A stretch of DNA of 64,000 bases from the NCBI GenBank assembly GCA_945859605.1, contig OX243822.1, positions 19,768,399 through 19,832,398 of the forward strand. The letters run 5' to 3'. A program made the position numbers and the translations under genes. Positions 22,420 through 33,099 of this stretch are shown here, one piece after another; position 1 is the first letter of the stretch; each line of letters begins with the position of its first letter. The notes beneath the pieces were generated by a model. It saw only the letters and a program-made list of their open reading frames with translations, was not told the DNA's origin and searched no databases. The stretch is from Lumbricus rubellus (Eukaryota; Annelida; Clitellata; Crassiclitellata; Lumbricidae).

Positions 22420-22585
22420 AGGCAACACTGTGTTTTAACAAAGATGATTAGAGTTGCCTCTTCTTCTTTAGGTAAGCTGCCTCTCGGCAGGTCCAGATGC
22501 CCAACGACGCCACTCTTCTGGATGTTGTGCTTTTTCTTTGAGTTGTCATCCTCCTTTATCCAGGCTCAAGACTGACACTAGTCAC
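22420..22585 (+). repeat. Short retroposon family A, split by a LINE tail
   Basis: 'caacactgtgttttaac' and 'gatgatt' are on the left, 'tcctcctttatccaggctca' on the right. The two halves are separated by an 83 bp LINE 3' fragment with a 6 bp duplication. Confidence 0.65.
22457..22539 (-). mobile_element. 83 bp 5'-truncated LINE copy
   Basis: Its reverse complement matches the 3' end of the LINE at 27049-28876 (positions about 28794-28876), including 'gcatctggacctgccgagag' and the (AAG)n tail. It is flanked by GAGTTG on both sides (22451-22456, 22540-22545), a target-site duplication. Confidence 0.9.
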
Positions 22586-22647
22586 ACTACCACATGTAGA
22601 GTATACTGGCGAAGTTTGTATGGTAGTGGATTAGGTTCCTGTATATA

Positions 22648-23651
22648 CACCGTGACTCAAAAAAAAGTAAGCCAAATTGTTTTGCATATATCTCTAACAC
22701 CTGATGACATATCAAGCTAAAAAAAATTCAAATATTTATGGAAGTGGACCAAGAATATGATTCCAAAATTTAATGAAATAAAGTTGAACGGATAAAAAGA
22801 TATGAATATTTAAACTTCATATACCGAAATTGCAGTTTACAAGCAATTTTCTGTCAGATTCGATAAACTGTTTCCCTATTATCTCCAATGCCTGATGATT
22901 AATCATTCTAAAATTTTCCAGATATGTAGAGAATTGAAATACCAATATGACCCCAACAGTATGGTTTGATAATTTAATTAAATAAGATGCTCAAAATGTC
23001 CCCCTCCTGCTTGCACGCAAGCCTGAGGGCGCTGGCGCCATTGCAATGCATGGCAACAGCAACGTCGATTATCCTCTGGTTCAGGCCATCCCGCACTTCC
23101 AACAAGCGTTGCTTCAGATCGTTTATATCATGGATTGTTGTCTGGTAGGCTCGATCTTGCATCACGCTCCACATTTTATAGTCGACAGGATTCAAATCTG
23201 GACTGTTCGGAGGCCATAATGTGGGAGAAATGAAGTCTACACAATAACAGACTTGCTGAAAACTGAAATTTCGGGTGATGAAGTTGAAATATCCATATCC
23301 TTCTATCCCTTCACATTTATGACATGAAATTTTGGAATCCTATTCTTGGTTCAATTACCTAAATATCTGGAAAAAGTTTTTATGATTACTCATCAGACAT
23401 CAGAGATGTAAAAAAAATTGTTTGACTTACTTTTTATTGAATCTGACAGAAAATTGCTTGTAAACTGCAATTTCGGTATATGAAGTTTAAATATTCATAT
23501 ATTTTTATCCGTTCAGCTTTATCTCATGAAATTTTGGAATCATATTCTTGGTCCACTTCTCTAAATATTTGGAAAATTGTAGCTTCATATGTCATCAGGT
23601 ATTAGAGATATATGCAAAACAATTTGGCTTACTTTTTTATGAGTCACGGTG
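22648..23651 (-). mobile_element. mariner-type element with long inverted repeats, 1004 bp
   Basis: The ends 'caccgtgactc' and 'gagtcacggtg' are flanked by TA (22646-22647, 23652-23653). Inverted arms of about 220 bp include 'agtaagccaaattgttttgc'. The minus-strand centre carries the C-terminal part of a transposase. Internally deleted. Confidence 0.85.
22990..23260 (-). pseudogene. mariner transposase C-terminal fragment
   Basis: The minus-strand frame contains FISPTLWPPNSPDLNPVDYK, with the third catalytic Asp in the SPDLNPVDY motif of mariner transposases. It continues with QRLLEVRDGLNQRIIDVAVA, then loses the expected W..RL..C....GGHFEH ending to a frameshift. The first two catalytic Asp regions are deleted. 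In intact relatives the enzyme cuts and pastes the element at TA. Confidence 0.8.
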
Positions 23652-23659
23652 TAGGTCAT

Positions 23660-25940
23660 AACCGTTATCTAATAGATCCTTTCCCTGTGAGGCTGTGACA
23701 CCACAGATTGGACATCTGTTTACAGGAGTCTGGCTTATGTCCATGAAATCTGTGGCTTGTCCCTGATGTCTTGGTAGTTCATGGCTGGGGTGGAGGGTGG
23801 CTTGTAAACACGAGCAACAGCAGGTGTAGTAGTTTGTAGGAGGATACTTCTATGTCATCATTGGATGGTCTTGATGATGACGACGACGACGATGATGATG
23901 TCAATGCTCTCTTCTCACTCTCATAATCAACATATTGAAGTGGTAACTGATGGTAAATCATGATCATCATAGCCAGTTCTTGACGCCGAACATTTGGCAG
24001 CATTGGGTAATGGTATGCAGTGCTTCAAGTGTGTAAAAATAAGTGCCTAGACGTCCCTTACCTTTTCAAAATAAGTGCTTGGACGCCGCTTACCTTACCA
24101 GGCTGTGCTGGCCAATGAGTGGCAGGACGGTGTTCAGATTTTAAAACAACTGCTTGGACGCCGTCCATGACCGTCCAGCCCCACTTTAAGCTCTTTGGGT
24201 ATGAAAAAATTATCTCCATTGTGTTGGTTATTTTGCCAAGTCCATTGCTCCCCTTATTGTCCCATCCAAAGTGATGCCATGTCCTCATTTTTATTTGGTA
24301 ATAGATCGACATACTTCAAAAGAGGCCATTGCTCGAGCACACAGGAAGCTCTCAGGAAAAATCACAGTTTCTCAACCACTGCTTCTGTCAGCACTCACCA
24401 ACTATTCGAGAGGACATGTATTCACTTCACAATTATAGAGAACTTCCTTTCATGCTACCCTCTTGTTACACCAAAACTGTTCAAATAGCCGGGCTGGTGT
24501 ACCATATCTGAAGTAATATTGAGTTGTAAATGTTACTGTAATGGGACAGTTATTACGAGTTCTTATCTATACAGGTATGTCAGGCTATGTCTAAAATAAA
24601 TGTGCCTGTTATAGTAATCTGCAATCTCAACTAATTATGGTAAGTGGCAATTGAAAGCCTATATAGGCTTAGGTTACTCTGCTCAGTCTGCTGTGAGTTT
24701 ATAGTTTAGTGTATAGGCGCCTGCTGTAGCTGCATGGCTCTGGTACCACACAATAGAAATTGTCATTATAATTGTTATTATTATCGTTATCGTCATCAGC
24801 AGCAGCAGCACCAGCAGCAGCAGCAGCATCACCATCATACCATCATCTAAAGCCAACTTCTGTAGGCTACTAGGCCTATTCTTTGATCACGGAGTTAAGA
24901 TTCTAGGCTACTCCAACGGATTGTGAGTTTTCATTAGGCTACGATTGGAATGAACTAGCGATAGACACCTTAAACAATGTAAATAGATTGCAAGAAAATG
25001 ATTAAATGGGAATTCATGAGTCTGACAGTCGAGACTAAACAGCGACCAAGAAAGGGATTGGATAGCCTAATGGATATTGCTGTGACTGTGTGCGGTTGTT
25101 GTCTTGTTGAATAGGCTAACATTCGACCCGCGCTTCAAGAAGACGCGTAGGGCGGGGCAGTAAGATTGTTGTTGAATCACATAATGATAGAAGGCCTTTA
25201 GGCTATTAGGGCCTACAGTATCGTAGGCCTACATTATAATTTGTAGCCTATTATCTGTAATAAACTAGGCTATAGGTGGTTGAACGTTGTTTAACCACAA
25301 TGTCATTTTATAGTTGTTCACGTTGCCCTCTTAGTTTAACTGGCTTGGGACTGGCGCTACATTCATTGAAAAATGAGCAGGGTGGAGGCCATAATTATGG
25401 TCGATGGCGTATGTAAAATCGAGTAGGATACATTTCACATTACTAGGCCTATCACAATCCTAGTGACAGGCTGACAGCACTGGCAGCGGAGTTAATAATA
25501 ATGATAAGCTCATGTTTATTAATGAGCTATAACTTATAATTTTTATGACTGTATACCAAAGTAACAGGAAGAAGCATTGGGCGGGGCTACAGGCTTATGT
25601 TTATTAATGAGCGTTGACTTCACCTGTCAATCACGCGGTGCATAATTATTCACTAGGTCGCAATCACGATCAACAAACACGTGAATTTCAAACTAGGCGA
25701 AAAGTTTTTAGGGTCGACATTGCTGATGTCACGAAATAAAGTTTTAAAGTTACTTCTAAGGAATTAGACAGGAAACGGCGGATGAACTAAGCTGGTAAGA
25801 TTTCCTCTAATATCGTCCTAACATTCGAAAAATAGGAATTTATCGACGCGTGATAGCTGTAGAATGTCGTCGGTAGCATGGCAGAGGCGTCGCAACCTTT
25901 GCCTTGTTTGGCTTGCCTGTTAGACCGAGCGTTATAAATA
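23660..25940. other. Region without a supported gene
   Basis: It contains small (GAT/GAC) runs (23872-23905), (CAG)n near 24800-24830, and repeated 'cttggacgcc' words at 24050-24170. There are GC-box-like 'gggcggggc' words at about 25150 and 25579, and an inverted 'gctcat...atgagc' near 25508-25528. No exon was identified. Confidence 0.4.
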
Positions 25941-26051
25941 TTCTCACTGCTAGGGTTGCCAACTTTGGATTATGAAATTTCTGGACGTGGCGCGAGCCCC
26001 CACAATTTGCGGAATTTTTAGCCACTAGGATCCGGTCACTTTGGCGGCACA

Positions 26052-26458
26052 CTGCAGGACTTTTTAGCGTGCAGTTCTACACAAAATGTGCAGTTGTAGG
26101 CTAAATGCATTTTCGCTGTTGTAAAAGCAGTTATGTGCAGTGGAAATCATTGGAAAAGGGTAATTGCAGGCCGATATTTACCATTAAAGAAGGAGGACAT
26201 GTGCAGTAAAAATAAGCAGGAAGGTGAGATAAAAAAAATGATGAATTTGATGACTAAAAAGCTCATCAGTTTTTTCGTCGCCGACTTGCAAATTTCTGAA
26301 GAAAGGTCTACTTTAAAGAGGTCATCTGTTATTTCTTTTCGCCGATTTGTGTCATTTCTTGAGAAAATTTTCAGAAAACGGCGAGAGATTTTCGCCAAAA
26401 AAAACACAAAAAATTTCTGGTTCTGCAGTTAAATACAAATTTCTTTTTAAACAAGCCC
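26052..26458. mobile_element. Nested hAT-like MITE
   Basis: It starts 'caggactttttag' and ends 'ctttttaaacaagccctg'. 'gtgcagttctacacaaaatg' and 'tgcagttgtagg' near the left end tie it to the family at 62294-62551. No clean target-site duplication is seen, so the boundaries are tentative. Confidence 0.45.
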
Positions 26459-27048
26459 TGGAGCACCGCAAGCTATCCTGGCCAGAGGCTCCAGTGGCAG
26501 CAATTAGGGTCTACAAGACTGAAACTCAAACAATCAACCCATAGTATCTCGCAAAAATATGTTAGCCTACATTTAGAACTTAGACCTACTTATAAAATAG
26601 GACAGTAAGTAAGCCTAGGTATACAGGATCTGGGTCATTGTATGGATACTATGGAAGTTATAATGGAGCACGCACAGGAAGTAGGAAGAGGAATATTAGT
26701 TCATCAATTAATATAACAAGATTCAAAACTATATTTTTATTTTGTCTATGACATAATTTTCGAAAACTAAATCACTGACTCAATTATTAAAACTTTTTGA
26801 TAGCAGACAGCACATAAACATAAGATACCAATATAGATGTCCGATAACAAAATAAAAGGTGTGTTATCAATTTAGGTGTAGGCCTATCTGCAGAGGTGCT
26901 CCTTTTAAAAGTCACAGTGTATTTTAGTTTTTTCATAATTTGTAAATCTTAGACTCTTACAATTTATAATAAATTATTATTTTCAGGACAACTTTTGTCT
27001 TTGTTAGAGGTGCAACTTTCCATATTTTCCGTATTCTTATTTTTTCTG

Positions 27049-28876
27049 AAAGAAGGCTAAACAACAAACTCAGGAGAACAACCGAAAAGGCGAGGGAACA
27101 ATGGTGGGAGAACCAGTGCAGAGAGATAGAAGAAATGCAGAGGATGGGAAGATATGATAAGATGTATGAAATAGTGAAAAAGACGACAAAGAACACGATG
27201 CAGAATGGAGGAATTGGAGTACAGGATAGAGATGGAACAATGTTACAAGACCCCCAACAAGTAAAGGAGAGATGGAAGGAATATGTAGAGGACCTCTATC
27301 AAACCAAAAACAGACCCGCGGGGTTAAACCAGGAGATGGAGGATGAAGAAACAGGACCAGAAATACTTAAAGAGGAAATAATAGCAGCTATCTCAGAAAT
27401 GAAAAACAACAAGGCGGAAGGAATCGATAACATACCAGTGGAAATATTAAAGGAATTGGGAGAAAAGGCAATGAACGAAATGATCCAAATCTGTCAGGAG
27501 ATCTACAAAACTGGAATGTGGCCGGATGACTTTCTGCAGACAATACTGATACCATTAAAGAAAAAGGCGAATGCAGTAAGATGCGAAGAATACCGTACGA
27601 TAAGCTTGCTGACACATGCTTCGAAGGTGCTGCTGAGGGTACTGACAAGGAGACTGCAGGCAAAGGCGGAGGCAGACGGGTGTCTTGGGGACGATCAATT
27701 CGGATTCAGAAAGGGCAGAGGAACGAGAGACGCCATTGGAGCTTTGAGAATGCTGACGGAAAGAAGTCTGGAGAACAACCAAGAAGTGTACATATGCTTT
27801 GTGGATTACGAGAAGGCGTTCGACAGGGTAGACTGGAGGAAGCTAATGACAATCCTGAGAAAGATGGGTGTGGACTGGAGAGATAGAAGGTTAATAGGAA
27901 ACCTGTATATGGGACAGAGGATAAGAGTGAGGATAGATGGGGAACTATCGGAACCGGGAAAAATAGGAAGGGGTGTGAGACAGGGGTGTCCACTCTCACC
28001 CATACTATTCAATCTATACATCGAAGAGCTGATACGGGAGGCACTACAGGAAACGGAAGAAGGAATAAAGGTTGGAGGAAAGATGATAAAGGCACTAAGA
28101 TTTGCCGACGACCAGGCAATGCTGGCAAGCACAGAAGAGAATCTACAACACATAATGGATGAACTAAATGGAACCAGCAAAGAATATGGGATGAAGATAA
28201 ACATCAAAAAGACGAAGGTAATGAGAATAAGTAGAGAAGCAAAAGGGGAAAAGAATATGAAAATAACAATCAATGGAGAAGAAGTGGAACAAGTCACTGA
28301 ATTTTGCTATCTAGGAAGCCTGATAACGGAAGATGCGAAGTGCCACAAAGAAATCAAGGAAAGAATAGCGATGGGGAAAGAAGCGTTCACGAAAAGGAAG
28401 GAGCTACTGAAAGGAGGAATGAGTCGAGACATCAAGAAAAGAATGGTCAAGGCACTGATCTGGAGCGTCACACTGTACGGAGCAGAGACCTGGACGATGA
28501 GAAAGGAGGATGTCAAACGAATAGAAGCGTTCGAGATGTGGATATGGAGAAGGATGGAAAGGATCAGCTGGACAGAACATAAATCAAATGTAGAAGTACT
28601 GAAGAAGGTGGAAGAACAAAGATCCTTGATGAATACAATTAGAACAAGGCAGAAGAACTGGATAGGACATGTACTGAGAGGCAACTCCTTGCAAAGAGAC
28701 ATTGTGGAAGGCAAAATGGAAGGGAAGAGGGGAAGAGGAAGACCTAGGGAAAAGTTCTTGGACTGGATGATGGAGGATGGATATGGAAAACTAAAAGAAA
28801 AAGCACAACATCGAGAAGACTGGCGTCGTTGGGCATCTGGACCTGCCGAGAGGCAGCTTACCTAAAGAAGAAGAAG
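27049..28876 (+). mobile_element. 5'-truncated non-LTR retrotransposon (LINE)
   Basis: A single open frame with reverse transcriptase and C-terminal region is followed by an (AAG)n tail. It is flanked by a perfect 10 bp duplication ATTTTTTCTG (27039-27048, 28877-28886). The endonuclease domain and 5' UTR are missing, so truncation occurred during target-primed reverse transcription. The insertion lies inside the hAT element 25951-28982. The open frame and perfect duplication point to a recent insertion. Confidence 0.9.
27051..28865 (+). CDS. LINE reverse transcriptase ORF, partial at N-terminus
   Basis: The frame is open from the 5' truncation (RRLNNKLRRTTEKAREQWWE upstream of the first ATG at 27135) to the TAA at 28863. 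RT motifs appear in order: an extended N-terminal block with NKAEGIDNIPVEILKELGE; LIPLKKK and YRTISLL; DDQFGFRKGRGTRDAI; YICFVDYEKAFDRVDW (motif A, first catalytic Asp); GVRQGCPLSPILFNLYI (motif B); and LRFADDQAML (motif C, FADD in place of YADD). A conserved C-terminal part follows, with FCYLGSLIT and YGAETW, ending near RRWASGP. The catalytic residues look intact, but with no endonuclease the copy cannot mobilise itself. The clade is not assigned; similar ORFs are often annotated as endonuclease-reverse transcriptase or 'craniofacial development protein 2-like'. Confidence 0.9.
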   Translation, partial: RRLNNKLRRTTEKAREQWWENQCREIEEMQRMGRYDKMYEIVKKTTKNTMQNGGIGVQDRDGTMLQDPQQVKERWKEYVEDLYQTKNRPAGLNQEMEDEETGPEILKEEIIAAISEMKNNKAEGIDNIPVEILKELGEKAMNEMIQICQEIYKTGMWPDDFLQTILIPLKKKANAVRCEEYRTISLLTHASKVLLRVLTRRLQAKAEADGCLGDDQFGFRKGRGTRDAIGALRMLTERSLENNQEVYICFVDYEKAFDRVDWRKLMTILRKMGVDWRDRRLIGNLYMGQRIRVRIDGELSEPGKIGRGVRQGCPLSPILFNLYIEELIREALQETEEGIKVGGKMIKALRFADDQAMLASTEENLQHIMDELNGTSKEYGMKINIKKTKVMRISREAKGEKNMKITINGEEVEQVTEFCYLGSLITEDAKCHKEIKERIAMGKEAFTKRKELLKGGMSRDIKKRMVKALIWSVTLYGAETWTMRKEDVKRIEAFEMWIWRRMERISWTEHKSNVEVLKKVEEQRSLMNTIRTRQKNWIGHVLRGNSLQRDIVEGKMEGKRGRGRPREKFLDWMMEDGYGKLKEKAQHREDWRRWASGPAERQLT

Positions 28877-29150
28877 ATTTTTTCTGGACACTGCATTGTC
28901 CAGAATGACCTTCCTATGTTTTCTGTACACCGGATGCCATTTCTGTACGATCCAGAAAAAATCTGGACGGTTGGCAACCCTACTCACTGCAAGACCTCCG
29001 AAAAATTGATGACAAGCTACATTTGACTTTTTCATGTACATTTTTGTTCGTAGATGTTGCAAAAATAGATACACAGTTCACGATCAGTTTGCATCTTTTT
29101 AGAAAGCAATTTAGTAGCGAACTATATTTTTGGCTGTGGCACATCATTCG

Positions 29151-29300
29151 ATCACCGCTTTATGAATATTCAGCAGAAAGCGTCCCATTTCAACGTTAAT
29201 AAATCGCCGCTGTTTGAATATTCAATAGCAAACGTCATAATTTCGTCATTAATTGAATCGCACTTTATGAATATTCAGTAGCAAGCATGCGCTTTCTCGG
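29151..29300. repeat. About 53 bp x 3 tandem repeat
   Basis: Units start 'atcaccgctttatgaatatt', 'atcgccgctgtttgaatatt' and 'atcgcactttatgaatattc'. 'ttgaatattcaNtagcaa' is conserved. Function unknown. Confidence 0.75.
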
Positions 29301-29744
29301 TTGTAAACAAACGTCGATCTTATAATTATTATTCTATTTAAAGAGTTTTAAAACAATTCAAATATGTTATAGTTATTAGTTATTATCCGAAAATCAGTAC
29401 TATTTTGGTAAGTTTATTTTTTGTGAGGTTGTGGTGGTCCAATTGAATTATTTGTACATTTTCACGGGCGAGTAGACATACAGTGGCTATGATGCGTGTG
29501 GGTTATTTTGTAATCAATCAATCGAAGCGTCATTAGAAGTGCTAAGCTGACACAGACGCAACTTATTCAATATTGTAAAGGATATTTTCGGAGACTGTCA
29601 TAACGCAAAGATAAAATATATGTAAGACCAGTAGGTATGCCTAAACTAGAGTATACGCTATTAGGCCTAGATGACGATCTGTTATGACGATCTTTAGCCT
29701 ATAGATAATTATATGTAGGCTAGGCCTAGTGAAAAGTTATGTGA

Positions 29745-30000
29745 TCAAGCTCGATGTTTGTATGTGCACTTGTTATAGCGCCCCTTCAAGCTCTACTCAG
29801 AGGCACTGCCAACTACAGCGCGGACACTGAATCGGAAATTTCACGCCAAAGCGCTGAGCAATTGCGAGTGAAAGACTTGCCCAAGGTCCTAATGCGGCGA
29901 CTTGGCGACTTGAGGTGGATTCAACCTGCAACCTTTCGGCTGCAAGGCAACGAACATACCCACTACACCAGGCACTCTCCGATGGTTATCGCCCCGATGG
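29745..30000 (-). repeat. tRNA-derived SINE, full-length-like
   Basis: On the minus strand it starts near 30000 ('gcctggtgtagtgggtatg', A-box-like) with 'gcaggttgaatcc' as B box. It ends at the 3' domain whose complement reads 'ttatagcgccccttcaagct' and 'agaggcactgcc' (29772-29813). The body carries 'cttgcccaaggtc'. Its 3' domain recurs at 1655, 2405, 36836, 43400 and 63735. Confidence 0.7.
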
Positions 30001-30009
30001 TTATAGCCA

Positions 30010-30990
30010 ATCCGTTACCAAAAAGGGAGGGAGTAAAGACAGGGATGCGTGATTAGGACCATTAGGCCTATTAGCCTAATGACTGTACGCAGTCTGTCAT
30101 CAGACAATCCAGCCAACTGAGTTGTGCATTGTATGCGCCAAGTGGATATAATGCAACTTCAAGTTTGCTTGGTCACTGAAAAAGAAAGTTTTCCGAAGTT
30201 TGGCCCTTATGTAATACAATTTAAAGTAATTTTAAGCTAATAGCAGTGACCATTCAGTGTGTGTACCCCAGAGAAGAAATGTAGGCCTAGTTTGAGGAGA
30301 GATAGAAGTGGATCTAGGAAGAACATGTAAAGAGGAAGGGAGGGCATTCCAGAGGGAAATGGCAATGGTGGAAAATGATCTAGTATGGGCCAAAGTGGTC
30401 TTTGATTACGGTACAAACGGATCATTGCAGTTCGAAGAGCGAAGAGGTCGGAGGGAAGCTGTAGAATGAAAATAGTGAATGAGATCTTTGAGATCTTTCA
30501 GAGCAAAACCCAGTTGGAAATAGGAGGAGCGAGTAAGGTTGGTAATATGTTACAGAGAAACTGAAAAGCGACCAGTGAGAAAGAGTGCCTGGAAATAAGA
30601 GTAGTAATATCTGCCATGTATTATAATGAAGTGGTACTAAGGCAGAGATTCGAACCCTAGCTCTAGCCTCTAGCACACAAAAAGACAGGAACTCAAACAG
30701 ACCTGAAGTTTCCAGATAATCGTGATCATGTGAGAGTGTTCAAATATGTAAGATTGAAACCGCGGATCGCCTTCAGGGTATGTGTGTTGGTTAGGCGGTG
30801 CTTTGAGGGATTATAGCCCCATTATAATTATTATCTGCATAGTCTATATCTTTTTTTCCACCCCGGGTGTCCAGCGTCGACCCACTCTTCACTTGGTGGA
30901 CCAAGCTGAGCTTTTGGTTCACTCGCAGACTGCTATTCGATAGTGCACCGTTTATTCCGTTTATTTTCGCTCTGCCATCCTCTCTGGTAG
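30010..30990. other. Region without a supported gene
   Basis: No exon or RNA gene was recognised. The short frames lack family motifs. Confidence 0.35.
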
Positions 30991-31125
30991 TGCATCCTCG
31001 TCTTTCTCTCGTCTGAAAACTTGTCTTTTTTCTCGGGGTTGAACGCACTGGGAGCGCTTCTGAAAGGCTCTTGCTGCAAGAGGCGCTTTATAAATGGTCA
31101 AATACAATACAATACAATACAATTC
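30990..31125 (+). repeat. Retroelement 3' end with (AATAC)n tail
   Basis: 'tctcgtctgaaaacttgtc', then 'gcgcttctgaaaggctc' and 'aagaggcgctttataaatgg', then 'aatacaatacaatacaat'. The GGCGCTTTATAAAT end is shared by SINEs in the window and probably derives from the 3' UTR of a partner LINE. Confidence 0.6.
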
Positions 31126-31189
31126 CCTGTAGCTGGTTCTATAACCTGGAATGCATGGCCACCTCTGTTCACAGTGCGTATTGCCCACG

Positions 31190-31330
31190 GGTCACTCCAC
31201 TCCGTTCCTTACGAATCTCAAAACTGTCCTATTAATCTTAGCCGTGGTTGGGTCGGGCGCGATTCCGATTGGCCCATCTTGAAGAGGCTCTACATAAAAT
31301 ATATCATAAATAAATAAATAAATGATAATT
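31190..31330 (+). repeat. Second retroelement 3' end with (AAAT)n tail
   Basis: 'gtcgggcgcgattccgattg', then 'gaagaggctctacataaaat' and 'aaataaataaataaat'. It is analogous to the tail at 30990 but from another subfamily. Confidence 0.5.
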
Positions 31331-31604
31331 ATGTCTCTGTTATAAGAGAGATTCAGACTGGAAAAGTTAGCCTACTTATCAGAGGGCATCAATGCCACTG
31401 GTTTTCAGAGACGTTCAAGGCACATTAGTGTTCCCAGAGCTATAAGACAGTCAGCTTGATATGCTGTAACAGGGCCCTGCATGACATCCCAATCTTCCAT
31501 CATAATTTTGACGGTGTTCTTTTGACGAAGACTACCTTGGTTTAAGACTTGCTGAGGGAATTGTGATAATTTGAACGATCATTATCCATTTTGAGATTCT
31601 GGTC

Positions 31605-32195
31605 GTTTTCTGGCCGCCATTTCGTCCGCCACGTTGGTTTATTGGCAGTCCACCCTATGTGATATTGTCGATTCCATAGCATTCCTTGACCTTGAAAATG
31701 TTGATTTAGACTCTGAAATCATGTTTTCATTAGATTCATGGCTTCACTTATAGCTATTATAAGCTTCTGGCCGCCATTTTGATTTCTTGCCATGCCACAA
31801 AATATGTGCCATTGGTTCCCTCGTATTTCTTGACCTCGAGAATGCTGATTTAGACCCTGAGATCATGTTTCCATTGCATACATGACTTCACTTATAGCCA
31901 TTTTACGATCATGGCCGCCATTTTGTCCGCCATTTTGGTTTTCTTGCAGTGCCTGATATGTGACCATGGTTCCATTGCATTCCTTGACCTCTAAACTGTT
32001 GATTTAGACTCCGAAATCATGTTTCCATCGCATACATAACTTCACTTATAGCCGTTTAAGTTTCTGGCCGCCATTTTGTCCGCCATTTTTATTTTCTCTG
32101 CAGTGCTGCCTGTGTTTTTTTAGTTCTATTGCAATCCTTGAAATCTAAAATCTTAATTCAGAGTCCATTATCGTGTTTCTATCACATGCAATACT
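31605..32195. repeat. About 150 bp x 4 tandem repeat
   Basis: Units begin with 'ctggccgccattttgtccgc', include 'ttgatttagactctgaaatc', and end with 'acttcacttatagcc'. Four diverged units run up to the minisatellite at 32207. A further partial unit lies beyond the second minisatellite, at about 33040-33100. Confidence 0.8.
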
Positions 32196-32206
32196 TGATT
32201 CTAGGA

Positions 32207-32345
32207 CGTTTCATCCCAGGACGATTCATCCCCGGACGATTCATCCCGGACGGTTCATCCAGTGGACGGTTCATCCCAGGACGGTTCATCCAGTGGACGG
32301 TTCATCCCAGGGCGGTTCATCCCCGGACGGTTCATCCCAATGGAC
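32207..32345 (+). repeat. 14-16 bp minisatellite, forward arm
   Basis: About nine units of 'ggacg(g/a/t)ttcatccc' plus 0-4 spacer bases. It pairs with the inverted array at 32862-33031. Confidence 0.9.
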
Positions 32346-32861
32346 AATTAATAGAGAGAATAATATGATACATTAGTCGAACCTCAAGTAGGTCCCAATA
32401 TATGTTTTACCATGCAAATGGTATTTTATCCCTGGCTTATCCCTCTAGAAAGCACTAGCCCCTACATAGGCTTACTTGTTTTTATATTATATCTATTTTA
32501 CTCCTAGTTTTTTGTAAATTTTTATCTAGATTTTATTGCATGTTTTATAGGCTTAGGTTTTCTTATATGATCTCTATTTTATTCAAAATATATGAAACTC
32601 TTTATATCTAATTAATCGCAGGTTCTACAGGCTTGCATGTTCTTTTTTATGATAATATGATTTAACTGCATGTTATATAGGCTTATGTGTTCTTATATAT
32701 GATATCTATTTTATTCCAAGTATTTATTGACTTTTTTAGATCTATTAGACTGATACATGTGCTTTTATATGAAAGCTATTTTACTGCAAGTGTTTTTGAC
32801 TTTTTATATCTATTACACTGCAAATTTCATGGGATTAAATTGCTTAAATTTCCGTCCATTG

Positions 32862-33031
32862 GGATGAAACGTCCTGGGATGAAACGTCCATTGGGATGAA
32901 ACGTCCGGGGATGAAACGGCCTGGGATGAAACGTCCCCTGGATGAAACGTCCTGGGATGAAACGTCCACTGGATGAATCGTCCGGGATGAACCGTCCGGG
33001 GATGAATCGTCCGAGGATGAAACGTCCGGAT
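32862..33031 (-). repeat. 14-16 bp minisatellite, inverted arm
   Basis: About eleven units of 'gggatgaaacgtcc', the reverse complement of the array at 32207-32345. Both inner edges share 'ttcatcccaatggac', so the two form a large foldback with a loop of about 515 bp. Confidence 0.9.
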
Positions 33032-33099
33032 ACCCAATACTTTACTTTTAGCCATGTGAAGCAACTGACCGCGATTTTGTCCGCCATCTTGTTTTCCCA

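Larger units (their letters stand above)
25951..28982. mobile_element. hAT-type element hosting nested insertions
   Basis: The ends 'tagggttgccaac' (25951) and 'gttggcaaccct' + 'a' (to 28982) are inverted and flanked by identical CTCACTGC (25943-25950, 28983-28990). Removing the LINE at 27049-28876 and its duplication leaves about 1.2 kb of hAT element, itself containing a MITE-like segment (26052-26458). Confidence 0.85.

Noticed and set aside
27388..28714. Minus-strand and alternative-frame ORFs across the LINE
   Set aside because: Shadows of the reverse transcriptase frame on the + strand.
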